From: Tenacibaculum sp. MAR_2010_89
GTDB taxonomy: Bacteria > Bacteroidota > Bacteroidia > Flavobacteriales > Flavobacteriaceae
NCBI RefSeq assembly: GCF_900105985.1
Contig: NZ_FNUB01000005.1
Span: forward strand, 1,922,001-1,986,000
Direction: 5' to 3'
DNA length: 64,000 nucleotides
Under the pieces are notes generated by a model, which was not told where the DNA came from, searched no databases, and was given only the letters and a program-made list of their open reading frames with translations. Shown here in pieces: positions 1 to 9,381 of the stretch. A program made the translations under genes and the position numbers. The stretch's first letter is position 1, and the number at the start of each line of letters is the position of its first letter.

Positions 1-810
1 GTACTAGAGTTTACTTCAATTAATGAGTGGGGACATCCTAAGCATAAACATAATTTTTTTGAGCTTACCTTTATTTTAAAGGGAAAAGGGAAACATGTAC
101 TAAATGAAAGTATAATTAATTATAAAGAAGGAGATTTGTTTTTTTTAACACCTAAAGATGAGCACGAGTTTTTAATTTCTGAAACGACTAAATTTGGAAT
201 TATAAAGTTTACTGAGCAACTATTTATTGAAAAAACAGAATTCTTTTCTAATACTAGTTGGAAGAATCGAGTTGAGAGTGTAATTTTTCATACCAATACA
301 ATTACTGGAAATATTGTAAAAAATGATGTTGATAGAAAACAATTGTTTGCTTTATATGAACTAATTAAAACAGAAATAAAAAATACGTCTGTTTATAGTA
401 GAAATGTATTACTTGAATTATTTGGTGCTTTACTTATTATTGTTTCAAGGAATATAAAGGCAAGCTTTGATTTATCTGATAACATAATCCTTTCAAAGAA
501 AGAAAGAATAGAAAATATATTAAGTTACATACGTCAAAACATACTTGATAAAGAAAAAATTAAAATAAAAACAATAGCAAAAGAGTTTAATATGTCTCCT
601 AATTATGTAAGTGTATTTATAAAAAAAGAAGCTGGTATTTCCATTCAGAACTATGTAACGAATTCGAAGATGAAAATAGCTGAGCGTTTATTAAAACAAA
701 CAAACTTAAATATGTCAGAAATAGCAGAAAAAATAGGGTTTGTTGATTCGAGTCATTTTAATAAAACTTTTAAAAAATATTTTGGTAAAAACCCTAGTGA
801 GTATAATTAA
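1..810 (+). CDS. AraC-family transcriptional regulator (5' partial)
   Basis: The reading frame is open from the first base of the window to the TAA at 808-810, so the true start lies upstream and 269 codons are visible. The visible N-terminus (HPKHKHN, then FILKGKGKHVL and YKEGDLFFLTP) has the form of an AraC-type cupin sensor domain that binds a small ligand. The last about 100 residues are a double helix-turn-helix: NMSPNYVSVFIKKEAG is the first recognition region, and AEKIGFVDSSHFNKTFKKYF is the hallmark second one. It is a DNA-binding activator or repressor; ligand and target are unknown. The convergent mutarotase-like gene ends 8 bases away, so a sugar-related role is possible but only inferred. 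A TTG at 136 could be read as a start but would cut off half of the cupin domain. Confidence 0.9.
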   Translation, partial: VLEFTSINEWGHPKHKHNFFELTFILKGKGKHVLNESIINYKEGDLFFLTPKDEHEFLISETTKFGIIKFTEQLFIEKTEFFSNTSWKNRVESVIFHTNTITGNIVKNDVDRKQLFALYELIKTEIKNTSVYSRNVLLELFGALLIIVSRNIKASFDLSDNIILSKKERIENILSYIRQNILDKEKIKIKTIAKEFNMSPNYVSVFIKKEAGISIQNYVTNSKMKIAERLLKQTNLNMSEIAEKIGFVDSSHFNKTFKKYFGKNPSEYN

Positions 811-818
811 TTAAAGTT

Positions 819-1691
819 TTAAAAAACTTCAAAACGATATTCATTTTCATAGGTTTTATTTACAGAAAGTTCTTGAATTCCCTCTTTAGTTGAATAAACT
901 TGATCTGTATTTTCATTATCCGCAATACCCATCCATGGTTCAAAACAAATGAAAGGAGTGTTTGTTTTTTTTGTCCAGAAGGCTAAATATCTCCAATTAG
1001 GAATATGTAAATGTATTCCATGATTATGTTTTTTAGACTTTAAAGAAACCTTTTTTGATTCAATTCCTTCAAACATTAAAGCATCATTTTTGAATAAATC
1101 ATAAGATAGATCTATTTGTTGTTCAAGATTTATTGTTTTAGAAATATTATTTCTGAATCCAGTTTGTGGGTTTAAAAACAATTGGGTAGGTTTCTCTGCT
1201 TTTTCAAATTCAAGGTAATAATCGTTAAAAGAAGTTCCTTTAACAAGAGGACAATTAAAAGCTGGATGTGCGCCAATAGAAAAAAATATTGTTGTATCGT
1301 CAACATTAATGACTTTGTAATTAACTAACACTTGATTTTTTTTCAATTCATAACTAACTTGTAGGGTGAATTTAAATGGGTAGTTAATTAGTGTTTCTTT
1401 TGAATAAGTAAGTTCAAAAGTAATTTTAGAAGTAGTTTTATTAACAATAGAAAACTCTAAGTCTCTAGCAAACCCATGTTGAGGTAATTCATAAAATTCA
1501 CCATTTATTTTATAGGTATTACCTTTTAATTTACCAACAATTGGAAATAAAATAGGAGCATGACGTTTCCAAAAAGTTGCATCACCATTCCATAAATAAT
1601 TTAACTTAGTTTCTTTAGAGTATATTTTAGTTAGCTCTGCACCTAATTTTTTAAATTGAATAGTTAGATATTCGTTTTCTAATGTAATCAT
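819..1691 (-). CDS. Aldose 1-epimerase family protein (LacX-like)
   Basis: This 290-residue protein has the layout of the galactose mutarotase-like superfamily. It has an early LGAEL segment, WKRHAPILFPIVGKL near residue 45, an HGFARD motif, and SIGAHPAFNCP around residue 140 carrying the conserved histidine. FICFEPWMGIADN lies near the C-terminus and supplies the usual acidic residue. Family members interconvert alpha and beta anomers of aldoses or bind hexose phosphates. Sequence features fit the LacX/YeaD branch better than classical GalM. The length is normal and there is no signal peptide, so it should be cytoplasmic. Its 3' end nearly touches the 3' end of the AraC gene. Substrate cannot be read from sequence. 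Confidence 0.85.
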   Translation of the reverse strand: MITLENEYLTIQFKKLGAELTKIYSKETKLNYLWNGDATFWKRHAPILFPIVGKLKGNTYKINGEFYELPQHGFARDLEFSIVNKTTSKITFELTYSKETLINYPFKFTLQVSYELKKNQVLVNYKVINVDDTTIFFSIGAHPAFNCPLVKGTSFNDYYLEFEKAEKPTQLFLNPQTGFRNNISKTINLEQQIDLSYDLFKNDALMFEGIESKKVSLKSKKHNHGIHLHIPNWRYLAFWTKKTNTPFICFEPWMGIADNENTDQVYSTKEGIQELSVNKTYENEYRFEVF

Positions 1692-1729
1692 TATTTTAAT
1701 AAACAGATTTTAATTAAAGGTATAAAATA

Positions 1730-1769
1730 AAAACATAAACACCTTAGTAATGTTTGGTGTTTATGTTTT
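1730..1769 (-). terminator. Terminator hairpin after the SMP-30/strictosidine synthase-like gene
   Basis: A 14-bp perfect inverted repeat (arms 1730-1743 and 1756-1769) with a 12-base loop has A-rich left and T-rich right flanks. It lies downstream of the minus-strand gene that ends at 1843 and upstream of the next minus-strand gene, so it is read as a Rho-independent terminator on the minus strand. Confidence 0.7.
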
Positions 1770-1842
1770 TAACACATATTAATATTGAATTGTGCATACT
1801 TTATAAAGTAAAGATAGTGGTATAAATAAGTTGATTAAGTTT

Positions 1843-2943
1843 TTATTCCAATTTAAACTTCCCTATATGATTAGCAATATCTCCACCAATGTATATGTAA
1901 CCATTATGTTCTTCAATTGAACTGGCTTCAGCTACAAATTTACCTGTAGTATCATAATATGTTTTTAATATATCTCCTTTTTTACTTACGTGCATAATCA
2001 TTCCAAAAGAAGCTACTTTAGGTTGTAACCAAAGAGGAAGGCCATAAACAATTTTCTTAAGTAGTGGGCTAGGCTGTATCTTATCTAACATATCATCTCT
2101 TTTAGTAGAAAAACCAAGCCAAAAACTACCATCTTTCCTTCTTGAAATTCCGTTTGGAAATCCAGGTAAATTTTCTAAAAAGATATCTGTTTTCCCTTTA
2201 TTATCACCTTTCAGCCAGTATCTAATTATACGATATTTAGTTAAGTCTACCATTAAAACAAACTCATCATTTTCAGATACAGCAACCCCATTACCAAAAT
2301 AAGAGCCATCAATTAAAGTCTTAACATTTTTTGTAATTGGATTAAAACTATAAAGACCACCATCTGGCTTAACTTCCATTAAGATTTTCCAAATATGTTT
2401 TCTGCTAAAGGATATTTTTGATGATGTATTTGAAAAATAAATGATTCCATCGCTTGCAATATCTACATCATTAGGGATTATAAATTTATTACCTTTTTCA
2501 TCTTCTTTGGCTAAAGTTGTTATTTGGCCTTTTTTATCAATACTTATTAGTCCTCTTTTTAAATCGCAGGCTATGAGGTTTTCATTTTTATCAAAATGTA
2601 ATCCAGCTACCCAAGATTGAGTATTACAAAAAACGGATATTTTTCCTGTAGTGTCAATTTTTAAAATTCTCCCATCTGTGAAATCTGTTTCTGTAATATG
2701 AACACCACAATATAGATTTCCTTGGCTATCTATTGCTATGTCTTCAGGTCCGTACCAACCATTTAAATTTACTTTTTTTGTTGTTTTTAGTAATTCGTTT
2801 TTTGAGAAAACACCGTTAAATTTAGGGTTTACTGGTGGCTTCCAAGCAGAAGGTTTTAGAGAACAAGCTTTAAATAAAATACTAGTTATAAAAAGAACTA
2901 TTGCGGTGGTAATTGATACTTTAATTATAGAAGTAAACTTCAT
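1843..2943 (-). CDS. SMP-30/gluconolactonase-like, strictosidine synthase-type beta-propeller protein
   Basis: The 366-residue product begins with one hydrophobic segment (residues about 10-28) ending at a cysteine (LFKAC). This is either an uncleaved membrane anchor or a poor lipobox. The rest is a six-bladed propeller: GPEDIAIDSQGNLYCGV, then VAGLHFDKNENLIACD, IPNDVDIASDGIIYFSN, and PGFPNGISRRKDGSFWLGF. This blade order and the NDVDI/PNGI motifs are typical of the strictosidine synthase/APMAP branch, which contains arylesterase- and lactonase-like enzymes. The protein probably acts outside the inner membrane. A monocistronic arrangement is suggested by the terminator at 1730-1769. The substrate is unknown; lactone hydrolysis is an inference from the family. 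Confidence 0.8.
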   Translation of the reverse strand: MKFTSIIKVSITTAIVLFITSILFKACSLKPSAWKPPVNPKFNGVFSKNELLKTTKKVNLNGWYGPEDIAIDSQGNLYCGVHITETDFTDGRILKIDTTGKISVFCNTQSWVAGLHFDKNENLIACDLKRGLISIDKKGQITTLAKEDEKGNKFIIPNDVDIASDGIIYFSNTSSKISFSRKHIWKILMEVKPDGGLYSFNPITKNVKTLIDGSYFGNGVAVSENDEFVLMVDLTKYRIIRYWLKGDNKGKTDIFLENLPGFPNGISRRKDGSFWLGFSTKRDDMLDKIQPSPLLKKIVYGLPLWLQPKVASFGMIMHVSKKGDILKTYYDTTGKFVAEASSIEEHNGYIYIGGDIANHIGKFKLE

Positions 2944-3010
2944 TGTATTTTTGTTTTAGATTTATTAAAACAAAGAAACAATAGGTATAAAGTACCTGCA
3001 TTGATATTTG

Positions 3011-3586
3011 TTAAGAAATAGTAATTTCCTTTCTAACTCTACTAAGAGATTCAGGCGCAATTCCAAGAAAACTTGCTATTTGATGTTGCGGTACTCTTTG
3101 GACAATTTTTTTATTATACTTTTTTATAAAATCTAAGTATTTCTCTTTAGCGGTTTTTGTTTGCATAGTAGAAGTTCTCTCAAGAGCACACAAATAATTT
3201 TTTTCAGCTAAAATTCTACCTAACTTTTCAAAATTTGCTGATTTGGTATATAATTCCGACAAAGAATAATATGATAATTCATAAACGCAACTATCTTCAA
3301 TAGTTTCTAAAATTTCTAAAGAAGGAGTTTGATTTATAAAGCTAGAAAATATAGATATGAATTGGTTATCACATGAAAAATAAGAATTGATTTCTTTGCC
3401 ATCTAGAAAATAATAAGACCTTAGTAATCCAGAATCAATAAAATATAAGTTTTTAGCAATACTTCCTTCTTTAATGATTAATGTTTTAGCTTTTACGTCT
3501 CTCTTTTTTAAAAGAGATTTAAAAACACCCCACTCATTATCTGTTAAACCAATAAGTTCTTCTAGTATTTTATGTAATTCATTCAT
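3011..3586 (-). CDS. Crp/Fnr-family transcriptional regulator
   Basis: This 191-residue protein has a cyclic-nucleotide-binding-type beta-barrel (about residues 20-115; KTLIIKEGSIAKNLYFIDSG, then SYYFLDGKEINSYF). A C-terminal helix-turn-helix follows (PQHQIASFLGIAPESLSRVR, about residues 163-185). The variant phosphate-binding region lacks a clear cAMP-binding RTA motif, so it need not bind cAMP. Such short Crp-like regulators are abundant in Bacteroidota, and their ligands are mostly unknown. The gene stands alone between two differently organised minus-strand genes. There are no obvious target operators in the neighbourhood. Confidence 0.88.
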   Translation of the reverse strand: MNELHKILEELIGLTDNEWGVFKSLLKKRDVKAKTLIIKEGSIAKNLYFIDSGLLRSYYFLDGKEINSYFSCDNQFISIFSSFINQTPSLEILETIEDSCVYELSYYSLSELYTKSANFEKLGRILAEKNYLCALERTSTMQTKTAKEKYLDFIKKYNKKIVQRVPQHQIASFLGIAPESLSRVRKEITIS

Positions 3587-3637
3587 TTTTGAATAAAATC
3601 TAGTTTGTTAATAACAATGCAATTTTCTTTATAAAGA

Positions 3638-3675
3638 ATAGCTACTATTAAAACTATTACTTTAATAGTAGCTAT
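3638..3675. terminator. Perfect 15-bp inverted repeat overlapping the csaA stop codon
   Basis: Arms at 3638-3652 and 3661-3675 are perfect complements with an 8-base loop. The right arm runs into the last codons and stop of the minus-strand tRNA-binding protein gene. There is no long T-run on either strand, so it may be a weak terminator, an mRNA 3'-end stabiliser or a palindromic binding site. Confidence 0.55.
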
Positions 3676-4022
3676 CCTATTCTGGTTCCGTTTTTAATAT
3701 TTCGTTCAGGAGCTATAAGAGTTACTTCCTTATTCTCACCAATTCCACCTAAAACTAAACATTCACTCATCATAGTTGCTATTTGTTTTTTAGGAAAATT
3801 AATAACAGCAATTACTTGATTACCAATTAATTCTTCAGGGGTATATAGTTTTGTTATTTGAGCTGACGTTTTCTTGATTCCATATTCACCAAAATCTATT
3901 TGCATTTTGTAAGCAGGATTTTTAACTTCTTTAAATATTTCTGCAGTTATAATAGTACCAATTCGCATTTCAACTTTTGTGAAATCACTCCATGTTAATT
4001 CGTTATTTTGAATGTTATTCAT
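3672..4022 (-). CDS. csaA: CsaA-like tRNA-binding domain protein
   Basis: The 116 residues make a single OB-fold tRNA-binding domain. FTKVEMRIGTIITAEIF opens it, and the conserved KMQIDFGEYGIKKTSAQI strand pair follows. VINFPKKQIATMMSECLVLG and a short C-terminal tail close it. Length and motif order match bacterial CsaA, proposed to bind tRNA or to act as a chaperone. It is related to the C-terminal domain of methionyl-tRNA synthetase, but with no catalytic part. The start ATG gives a full N-terminus. It lies just downstream of meaB on the same strand with 43 bases between them, so co-transcription is possible. Confidence 0.88.
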   Translation of the reverse strand: MNNIQNNELTWSDFTKVEMRIGTIITAEIFKEVKNPAYKMQIDFGEYGIKKTSAQITKLYTPEELIGNQVIAVINFPKKQIATMMSECLVLGGIGENKEVTLIAPERNIKNGTRIG

Positions 4023-4065
4023 TGTTTGTGTTTTAAGCTATTTTATTAGTACAAGTATTTATAGT

Positions 4066-5136
4066 TTATATATTTAATAATCTTTTAGCAGCGCTAAACG
4101 GTGATGTTTTTCCATTTTCTAATTTTGAAATTTCAGTACTTAGTAATTTTGAAACTTCTGGGTTGTTGTAAAAATTTGCTTTTAATTGTTGGTTAATGGT
4201 TTCTAATAACCAATATTTATTTTGAATATTTCTTTTTGATTTAAAAAAAGAAGTGCTTTTAGCCTCAGAAATATAATCATTGATCATTTTATAAATATTA
4301 TCAATTCCTTGATGTTTAAGAGCACTTGCTACTAAAACTTTAGGAACCCATCCATTTTCTTTAGGAGGGTATAAATGAAGTGCTCTAGTAAACTCAACTT
4401 TGGCAATTTTAGCATTTTTAGCATTATCTCCATCGGCCTTATTAATAACAATTGCATCTGCCATTTCAATAATACCACGTTTTATTCCTTGAAGTTCATC
4501 ACCAGCACCAGCTAATTTTAAAAGTAAAAAGAAATCTACCATAGAATGTACAGCAGTTTCTGATTGTCCAACACCAACAGTTTCTATAATTATACTATCA
4601 AAACCAGCAGCTTCACATAAAATAATACTTTCTCGAGTTTTTTGAGCCACACCACCCAATGAAGTTCCAGAAGGAGAAGGGCGTATAAAAGCGTTTTTAT
4701 CGGTAACTAACTCTTCCATTCTAGTTTTATCTCCTAAAATACTACCTTTATTTATAGAACTGCTTGGATCTACAGCTAATACAGCAACCTTTTTACCTAA
4801 GGAAGTTAAATGTTTTCCAAATGACTCAATAAAAGTACTTTTCCCTACACCTGGAACCCCAGTAATACCAATCCTAACAGAGTTATTGGCATGAGGTAAA
4901 CAAGCATCTAAAATTTCATTGGCTTTTTTTTGGTGCTTTGGATTAGTGCTTTCAATCAAGGTAATGGCTCTACTTAAAAAAGTAATATCACCAGCTAAAA
5001 TGTTTTTTATAAATTTATTAGCAGAAGTTTGTTTTCTTCTGTTTAATTTAATTTTTTGAGCAGATTTTTTACTGGTAGTTTCAGGTTGAGAAACTCCATC
5101 TTTTTCAGAGAGTGCCGATTTGTTTTTTTTAATCAT
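4066..5136 (-). CDS. meaB: Methylmalonyl-CoA mutase-associated GTPase MeaB (ArgK/LAO-type)
   Basis: This 356-residue G3E-class P-loop GTPase shows ITGVPGVGKST (P-loop, residues about 91-101), AVDPSSSINKGSILGDKTRM, an ETVGVGQSE switch region and VINKADGDN (NKxD base recognition). These are diagnostic of MeaB/ArgK. The protein guards and reloads adenosylcobalamin on methylmalonyl-CoA mutase. A basic, Lys/Ser-rich N-terminal extension of about 40 residues precedes the fold. No mutase gene is present in this window, so meaB is detached from its partner here. The start used is the first in-frame ATG. The old name LAO/AO transport ATPase is misleading for this family. Confidence 0.93.
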   Translation of the reverse strand: MIKKNKSALSEKDGVSQPETTSKKSAQKIKLNRRKQTSANKFIKNILAGDITFLSRAITLIESTNPKHQKKANEILDACLPHANNSVRIGITGVPGVGKSTFIESFGKHLTSLGKKVAVLAVDPSSSINKGSILGDKTRMEELVTDKNAFIRPSPSGTSLGGVAQKTRESIILCEAAGFDSIIIETVGVGQSETAVHSMVDFFLLLKLAGAGDELQGIKRGIIEMADAIVINKADGDNAKNAKIAKVEFTRALHLYPPKENGWVPKVLVASALKHQGIDNIYKMINDYISEAKSTSFFKSKRNIQNKYWLLETINQQLKANFYNNPEVSKLLSTEISKLENGKTSPFSAAKRLLNI

Positions 5137-5235
5137 TAAAGTAAAAACGAATTATTAATGTAAATTTAAAAATAAATTTTTAGCTAAAATGCAACACTCC
5201 TAAAAAAGAATCGTCTTTAGGGCAAGAAATTAAAA

Positions 5236-5784
5236 ATGAAACCAACTAAACAGCTACATCAATCTATTATTGAGGCTTGTAAGCAAAATAATGCAAAGGC
5301 ACAAATGCAGTTGTATGATTTGTATTATGAAGCTATGTATACAGTAGCGTTGAGGTATGTAAAAGATTCTTTTGAAGCAGAAGATATAATGCAAGATGCC
5401 TTTATTAAAGCTTTTAGAAAAATATATTTATATAAAGAAGAAGTCGCTTTTGGAGCTTGGTTAAAAAGAATTGTAATTAATCAAAGTATTGATTGGTTAA
5501 AAAAAAGGAAGTTAACTCTAGTTTCTATAAATGAAGAAGTAACTTCGATAGAAGAAAATGATGATTGGAACGTAGGGATGAATATATCGTATAATGATAT
5601 TGTTAGTAGTATAGATAAATTAAAAGAAAAATATAGAGTTGTGTTAAGTTTATATTTATTAGAAGGATATGATCATAAAGAAATTTCTCAGATTTTAGAA
5701 ATATCAGAAGTTACTTCTAGAACACATTTAATGAGAGGAAAGAAAAAGGTGCAAGAACAATTAAAAAACGTGTATTATGGATAA
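5236..5784 (+). CDS. ECF RNA polymerase sigma factor
   Basis: The protein has 182 residues, with sigma region 2 at about residues 20-90 (DLYYEAMYTVALRYVKDSFE, then AEDIMQDAFIKAFRK and WLKRIVINQSIDWLKKRK). Region 4 lies at about residues 125-178 (YRVVLSLYLLEGYDHKEISQ, then ILEISEVTSRTHLMRGKKKV). The architecture is that of extracytoplasmic-function sigma factors. It heads a tightly packed trio: its end overlaps the next gene, a single-span membrane protein, by 8 bases. That arrangement is typical of a sigma/anti-sigma pair controlling an envelope function. The stimulus is unknown. Confidence 0.92.
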   Translation: MKPTKQLHQSIIEACKQNNAKAQMQLYDLYYEAMYTVALRYVKDSFEAEDIMQDAFIKAFRKIYLYKEEVAFGAWLKRIVINQSIDWLKKRKLTLVSINEEVTSIEENDDWNVGMNISYNDIVSSIDKLKEKYRVVLSLYLLEGYDHKEISQILEISEVTSRTHLMRGKKKVQEQLKNVYYG

Positions 5785-6355
5785 AGATATTAGAGATATA
5801 TTAAAAAATAATACAAATAATAATGTTGAAATATCATCTAAACATCGTGTACGATTTCAACAAAAATTATTGAGTGAATTACACGAAAAACCAAGTAAGG
5901 TAAAAAAATATAAGTGGTTATATGTTGCAGCATCAATTGTTTTGTTAGTAGGAGTAGGAATCAAATTTTCTACAACAAACATTGAAGGAGAATCTTTACC
6001 AAAAATAACAAATTCAGTAGAGTTAAATAATGATTCACAAATTAGTTTAGGAAGCATCTCTCCTGAATTAAAAACAATAGAATCATATTACATAAATACA
6101 ATTAATTACGAATTAAGTCAGTTAGAATTAACAAAAGAAAATAAAGAATTATTTGATGGTTATTTAACCCAATTAGGGTTGTTAACTAAAGAATATAAGT
6201 CGTTAACCCAAGAGCTCAACAAAAAAGGAATTAACGATGATACTATCAATGCATTGATTGGAAACTTGCAAATGCGTTTACAGCTGTTAAAACGTATGCA
6301 AAAACAATTACATGAATTTAAAAATCCAAATCAAAATGACACTCAAACCATTTAA
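5777..6355 (+). CDS. Single-pass membrane protein, putative anti-sigma factor
   Basis: The 192-residue protein has a basic cytoplasmic N-terminus of about 43 residues and one transmembrane segment (WLYVAASIVLLVGVGI, about 46-61). An about 130-residue outer part is rich in Glu, Asn and Leu and predicted helical (LNKKGINDDTINALIGNLQM). It is not an obvious ZAS-type zinc anti-sigma. Position is the main argument: its start overlaps the sigma gene by 8 bases and its end overlaps the secreted protein gene by 20 bases. It is therefore inferred to hold the sigma factor and sense the envelope. Function by sequence alone is not recognised. Confidence 0.65.
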   Translation: MDKDIRDILKNNTNNNVEISSKHRVRFQQKLLSELHEKPSKVKKYKWLYVAASIVLLVGVGIKFSTTNIEGESLPKITNSVELNNDSQISLGSISPELKTIESYYINTINYELSQLELTKENKELFDGYLTQLGLLTKEYKSLTQELNKKGINDDTINALIGNLQMRLQLLKRMQKQLHEFKNPNQNDTQTI

Positions 6356-7793
6356 AATAAGTGTATTTTTATTACTGATAACAAGTTCCTTGTTGGCTCA
6401 GAAAGTAGAAAAAAAGTTTAATGAAAAATTTTATACTAATAAAGATGTAGAAATAGATATTAATGCTTCAAATGCTGAAATAGAGGTGACTACCTGGAAT
6501 AAAAATGAAGTTGCTGTAGAGGCTACAATTGAAATAGAAGGTATAGATAAAAAAGAAGCAGAAAAGTATTTGAAAAGATGGAACTTTGAAGCTTTAGGTA
6601 ATAAAAGTACTGTTAAGATAAAAGCAAATAGTAATAGCTTTCACTCAATAGGGAATGATAATATATTTTTTTATAATTCATCTGGGAATACTAATTTTCC
6701 TAAAGGAACAGTATACAACTTAAGCAATAATAATGATCATAATTTATTTGTGCTTCCTGAAATAGAACTGGAAGATTTTAACATTGACATTGATGATGCT
6801 ATGAAGGGGCTAGAGAATATTGAATTTGATTTTGATAAATATTCAAAAGATGGAGATACTTATTTTTTTCAATGGAAAGATGGAGTGAATAATGTTACTA
6901 TAAAATCAAAAAAGGAATGGGAAAAGTTTAAAAAAACGAAAGAATATAAAAAGTTTAAGAAACAGCAAGAAAAAAGAAAAAAAACATTAAAAAAACGTTC
7001 AAAAGCATTAAAAAAGAAACGCTTAGAAAAAAGAGAGGCGTTAGCAAAAGCAAGAAAAGAGCTTAGAAAGATTAATAGGGTTGAAGTGAAAAAAGCATTA
7101 GAATTAGCGAGAAAACAGCTTAAAAACACTCAATTAAGTTACTCATACATTACTAATAGTAAAGGAAATGATTTAATGATTAATGGAAAGAAAGTTAAAA
7201 TAGTAAAAAAAATAAAAGTAAAGGTTCCTAAGAATGCCACATTTAATTTAAATACTCGCCATTGCAAGGTTAAATTACCTAAAACAAAGGTAAACGGAAA
7301 AGTAAGTTATGGTAACTTCAAAGCAGATGCTTTAAACGGAGGTAAATTGAATATTTCGTTTTCACCAGTAAAAATTAATTCATTAAATACAAGTACATTG
7401 TTTTTAAATAATGTAACCGATGCTAAAATAGCATCGGTTACTAACACAGTTGTAAATTCAAAATCTTCTGATATTACAATAGTTGATGTGTATAAAAATG
7501 TTAAGTTAGTTCATAAATTTGGAGATTTAAAAATAGATAAAATTCATCCAGATTATGGTCAGTTTAAAATGTTTTTAAGTTCAGCAAATGCTTCTGTAAA
7601 CCTTTCAGGAATCAATCAACAATTTAATTTTGAAATAAAAGAAAACCCTTCATTGTATTCCATAAGAAAGCCGATTACTGTCACGCTTAAAGAAATGGGA
7701 AGTAAAAATATTAACGGAACTTTTTTAATAGAATCTAAAAATAAAAAAATTTACATAGAGGGTAAATATTCTCAGTTAGCAATTACTGAATAA
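6336..7793 (+). CDS. Secreted DUF4097-like (putative adhesin type) protein with Lys/Arg-rich helix
   Basis: The preferred start is the ATG at 6336, because it puts a clean signal peptide (MTLKPFKISVFLLLITSSLL, then AQ) at the N-terminus. An ATG at 6312 would add eight charged residues in front. The 485-residue product has an N-terminal DINASNAEIEVTTWNKNEVA strand segment. Residues about 190-270 form a very basic helix (KKRLEKREALAKARKELRKI), probably coiled-coil. The C-terminal half is beta-strand rich (VKLPKTKVNGKVSYGNFKAD) and resembles the DUF4097 beta-helix fold common in Bacteroidota behind sigma/anti-sigma pairs. It is likely periplasmic or surface-exposed and co-expressed with the two upstream genes. 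Exact role is unknown. Confidence 0.7.
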   Translation: MTLKPFKISVFLLLITSSLLAQKVEKKFNEKFYTNKDVEIDINASNAEIEVTTWNKNEVAVEATIEIEGIDKKEAEKYLKRWNFEALGNKSTVKIKANSNSFHSIGNDNIFFYNSSGNTNFPKGTVYNLSNNNDHNLFVLPEIELEDFNIDIDDAMKGLENIEFDFDKYSKDGDTYFFQWKDGVNNVTIKSKKEWEKFKKTKEYKKFKKQQEKRKKTLKKRSKALKKKRLEKREALAKARKELRKINRVEVKKALELARKQLKNTQLSYSYITNSKGNDLMINGKKVKIVKKIKVKVPKNATFNLNTRHCKVKLPKTKVNGKVSYGNFKADALNGGKLNISFSPVKINSLNTSTLFLNNVTDAKIASVTNTVVNSKSSDITIVDVYKNVKLVHKFGDLKIDKIHPDYGQFKMFLSSANASVNLSGINQQFNFEIKENPSLYSIRKPITVTLKEMGSKNINGTFLIESKNKKIYIEGKYSQLAITE

Positions 7794-7897
7794 CTTTTGT
7801 TTATTCTTAACATTTTTTTTAAAACTTCACTAAAATTCCATTTCGCCATTCTTCATAAAGTGCCTATCTTTAGCATTTGTAAATAGTCACTTTTTCT

Positions 7898-9376
7898 ATG
7901 GAATTATATAAAGAAAATCAACTTAAAGTATACAACTCATTATCAAAAAGCAAAGAGCTTTTTAAACCTGTAATTGAAGGAAGGGTAGGGATGTATGTTT
8001 GTGGTCCCACCGTTTACAGTAATGCTCATTTAGGAAACGTAAGAACTTTTATGTTCTTTGATGTAGTATATCGTTATATGTTACATTTAGGATATAAAGT
8101 ACGTTATGTACGTAATATTACTGATGCAGGTCATTTAGAAAATGATGCTGATGAAGGAGAAGATAGAATTGCTAAAAAAGCACGTTTAGAAGAGATAGAA
8201 CCAATGGAAGTGGTTCAACGTTATACAGTTGACTTCCATGATGTGTTAAAAAATTATAATTTTTTACCTCCAAGTATTGAACCAACAGCTACTGGTCATA
8301 TAGTTGAACAAATTGAAATGATTAAAGAAATCATGGATAAAGGATTTGCTTATGAGGTAAATGGATCTGTATATTTTGATGTGTTGAAATACAACAAAAC
8401 AGGTAATTATGGAATCTTATCTGGAAGGAAAATTGAAGATGCAATACATAATACTAGAACTTTAGATGGACAGTCTGATAAAAGAAATCCTCAAGATTTT
8501 GCTCTGTGGAAAAAAGCAGATGAACGTCATATTATGCGTTGGCCATCTCCTTGGAGTGATGGATTTCCTGGTTGGCATTTAGAGTGTTCTGTTATGAGTA
8601 AAAAATATTTAGGAGAACAATTTGATATTCACGGAGGAGGAATGGATTTAAAGTTTCCGCATCATGAATGTGAAATAGCGCAATCTCAAACATGTAGTGG
8701 TAAAGCACCTGTTAACTATTGGATGCATACAAATATGTTGTTGTTAAATAGCCAAAAAATGGCTAAGTCTACAGGGAATTATATTTTGCCTAATGAAATT
8801 TTAACAGGAGAAAACGATGTTTTAAGTAAAGCATTTATGCCAAGTGTTGTTCGTTTTTTTAATTTACAAGCTAATTACCGTAGTATATTAGATTTTTCAA
8901 GTGATGCATTAGAAGCTTCTGAAAAAGGTCATGGAAAGCTAATGGATGCTGTTAATTATTTAGATAAAATTGAAGCAGGAAGTGAGTCAACTTTTAATGT
9001 TCAAGACTGGAAAAAAGAATGTTATGCCGCCATGAATGATGATTTTAATACTCCAATTTTAATTTCTCACTTATTTGAAGCAGTTAAAATAATCAATTTA
9101 ATTCGTGAGCAAAAGGCTAGTTTAACTGAGGAAGATTTATTAGAGTTAAAGAAAACCATGAATGCGTTTGTTTTTGACGTATTAGGTTTAATGAATGAGG
9201 TAACTCAAGGAAGTTCTGATAAAGTTAATGGAGTTGTAGAATTGCTAATTAAATTACGTAAAGAAGCAAGAGAAAATAAAGACTGGGCATTGTCTGATCA
9301 AATTAGAGATGAATTATTAGAATTAGGTATTCAATTGAAAGATGGTAGAGAAGGAACTAGTTTCTCAATAAATTAG
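7898..9376 (+). CDS. cysS: Cysteine--tRNA ligase
   Basis: This class I aminoacyl-tRNA synthetase of 492 residues charges tRNA-Cys. It has [20 protein letters not shown] with the HIGH-type motif (HLGN) and the first zinc cysteine. It continues with the WHLECSVM segment (second zinc Cys), [18 protein letters not shown] (zinc His), and KMAKSTGN as the KMSKS-type loop around residues 287-294. A C-terminal anticodon-binding helical bundle ends in a [20 protein letters not shown] segment. Length is close to the family norm. It is followed after 5 bases by an acetyltransferase gene, so the four genes cysS, acetyltransferase, yidD and perhaps lgt may share transcripts. Confidence 0.97.
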   Translation: MELYKENQLKVYNSLSKSKELFKPVIEGRVGMYVCGPTVYSNAHLGNVRTFMFFDVVYRYMLHLGYKVRYVRNITDAGHLENDADEGEDRIAKKARLEEIEPMEVVQRYTVDFHDVLKNYNFLPPSIEPTATGHIVEQIEMIKEIMDKGFAYEVNGSVYFDVLKYNKTGNYGILSGRKIEDAIHNTRTLDGQSDKRNPQDFALWKKADERHIMRWPSPWSDGFPGWHLECSVMSKKYLGEQFDIHGGGMDLKFPHHECEIAQSQTCSGKAPVNYWMHTNMLLLNSQKMAKSTGNYILPNEILTGENDVLSKAFMPSVVRFFNLQANYRSILDFSSDALEASEKGHGKLMDAVNYLDKIEAGSESTFNVQDWKKECYAAMNDDFNTPILISHLFEAVKIINLIREQKASLTEEDLLELKKTMNAFVFDVLGLMNEVTQGSSDKVNGVVELLIKLRKEARENKDWALSDQIRDELLELGIQLKDGREGTSFSIN

Positions 9377-9381
9377 AAGGT

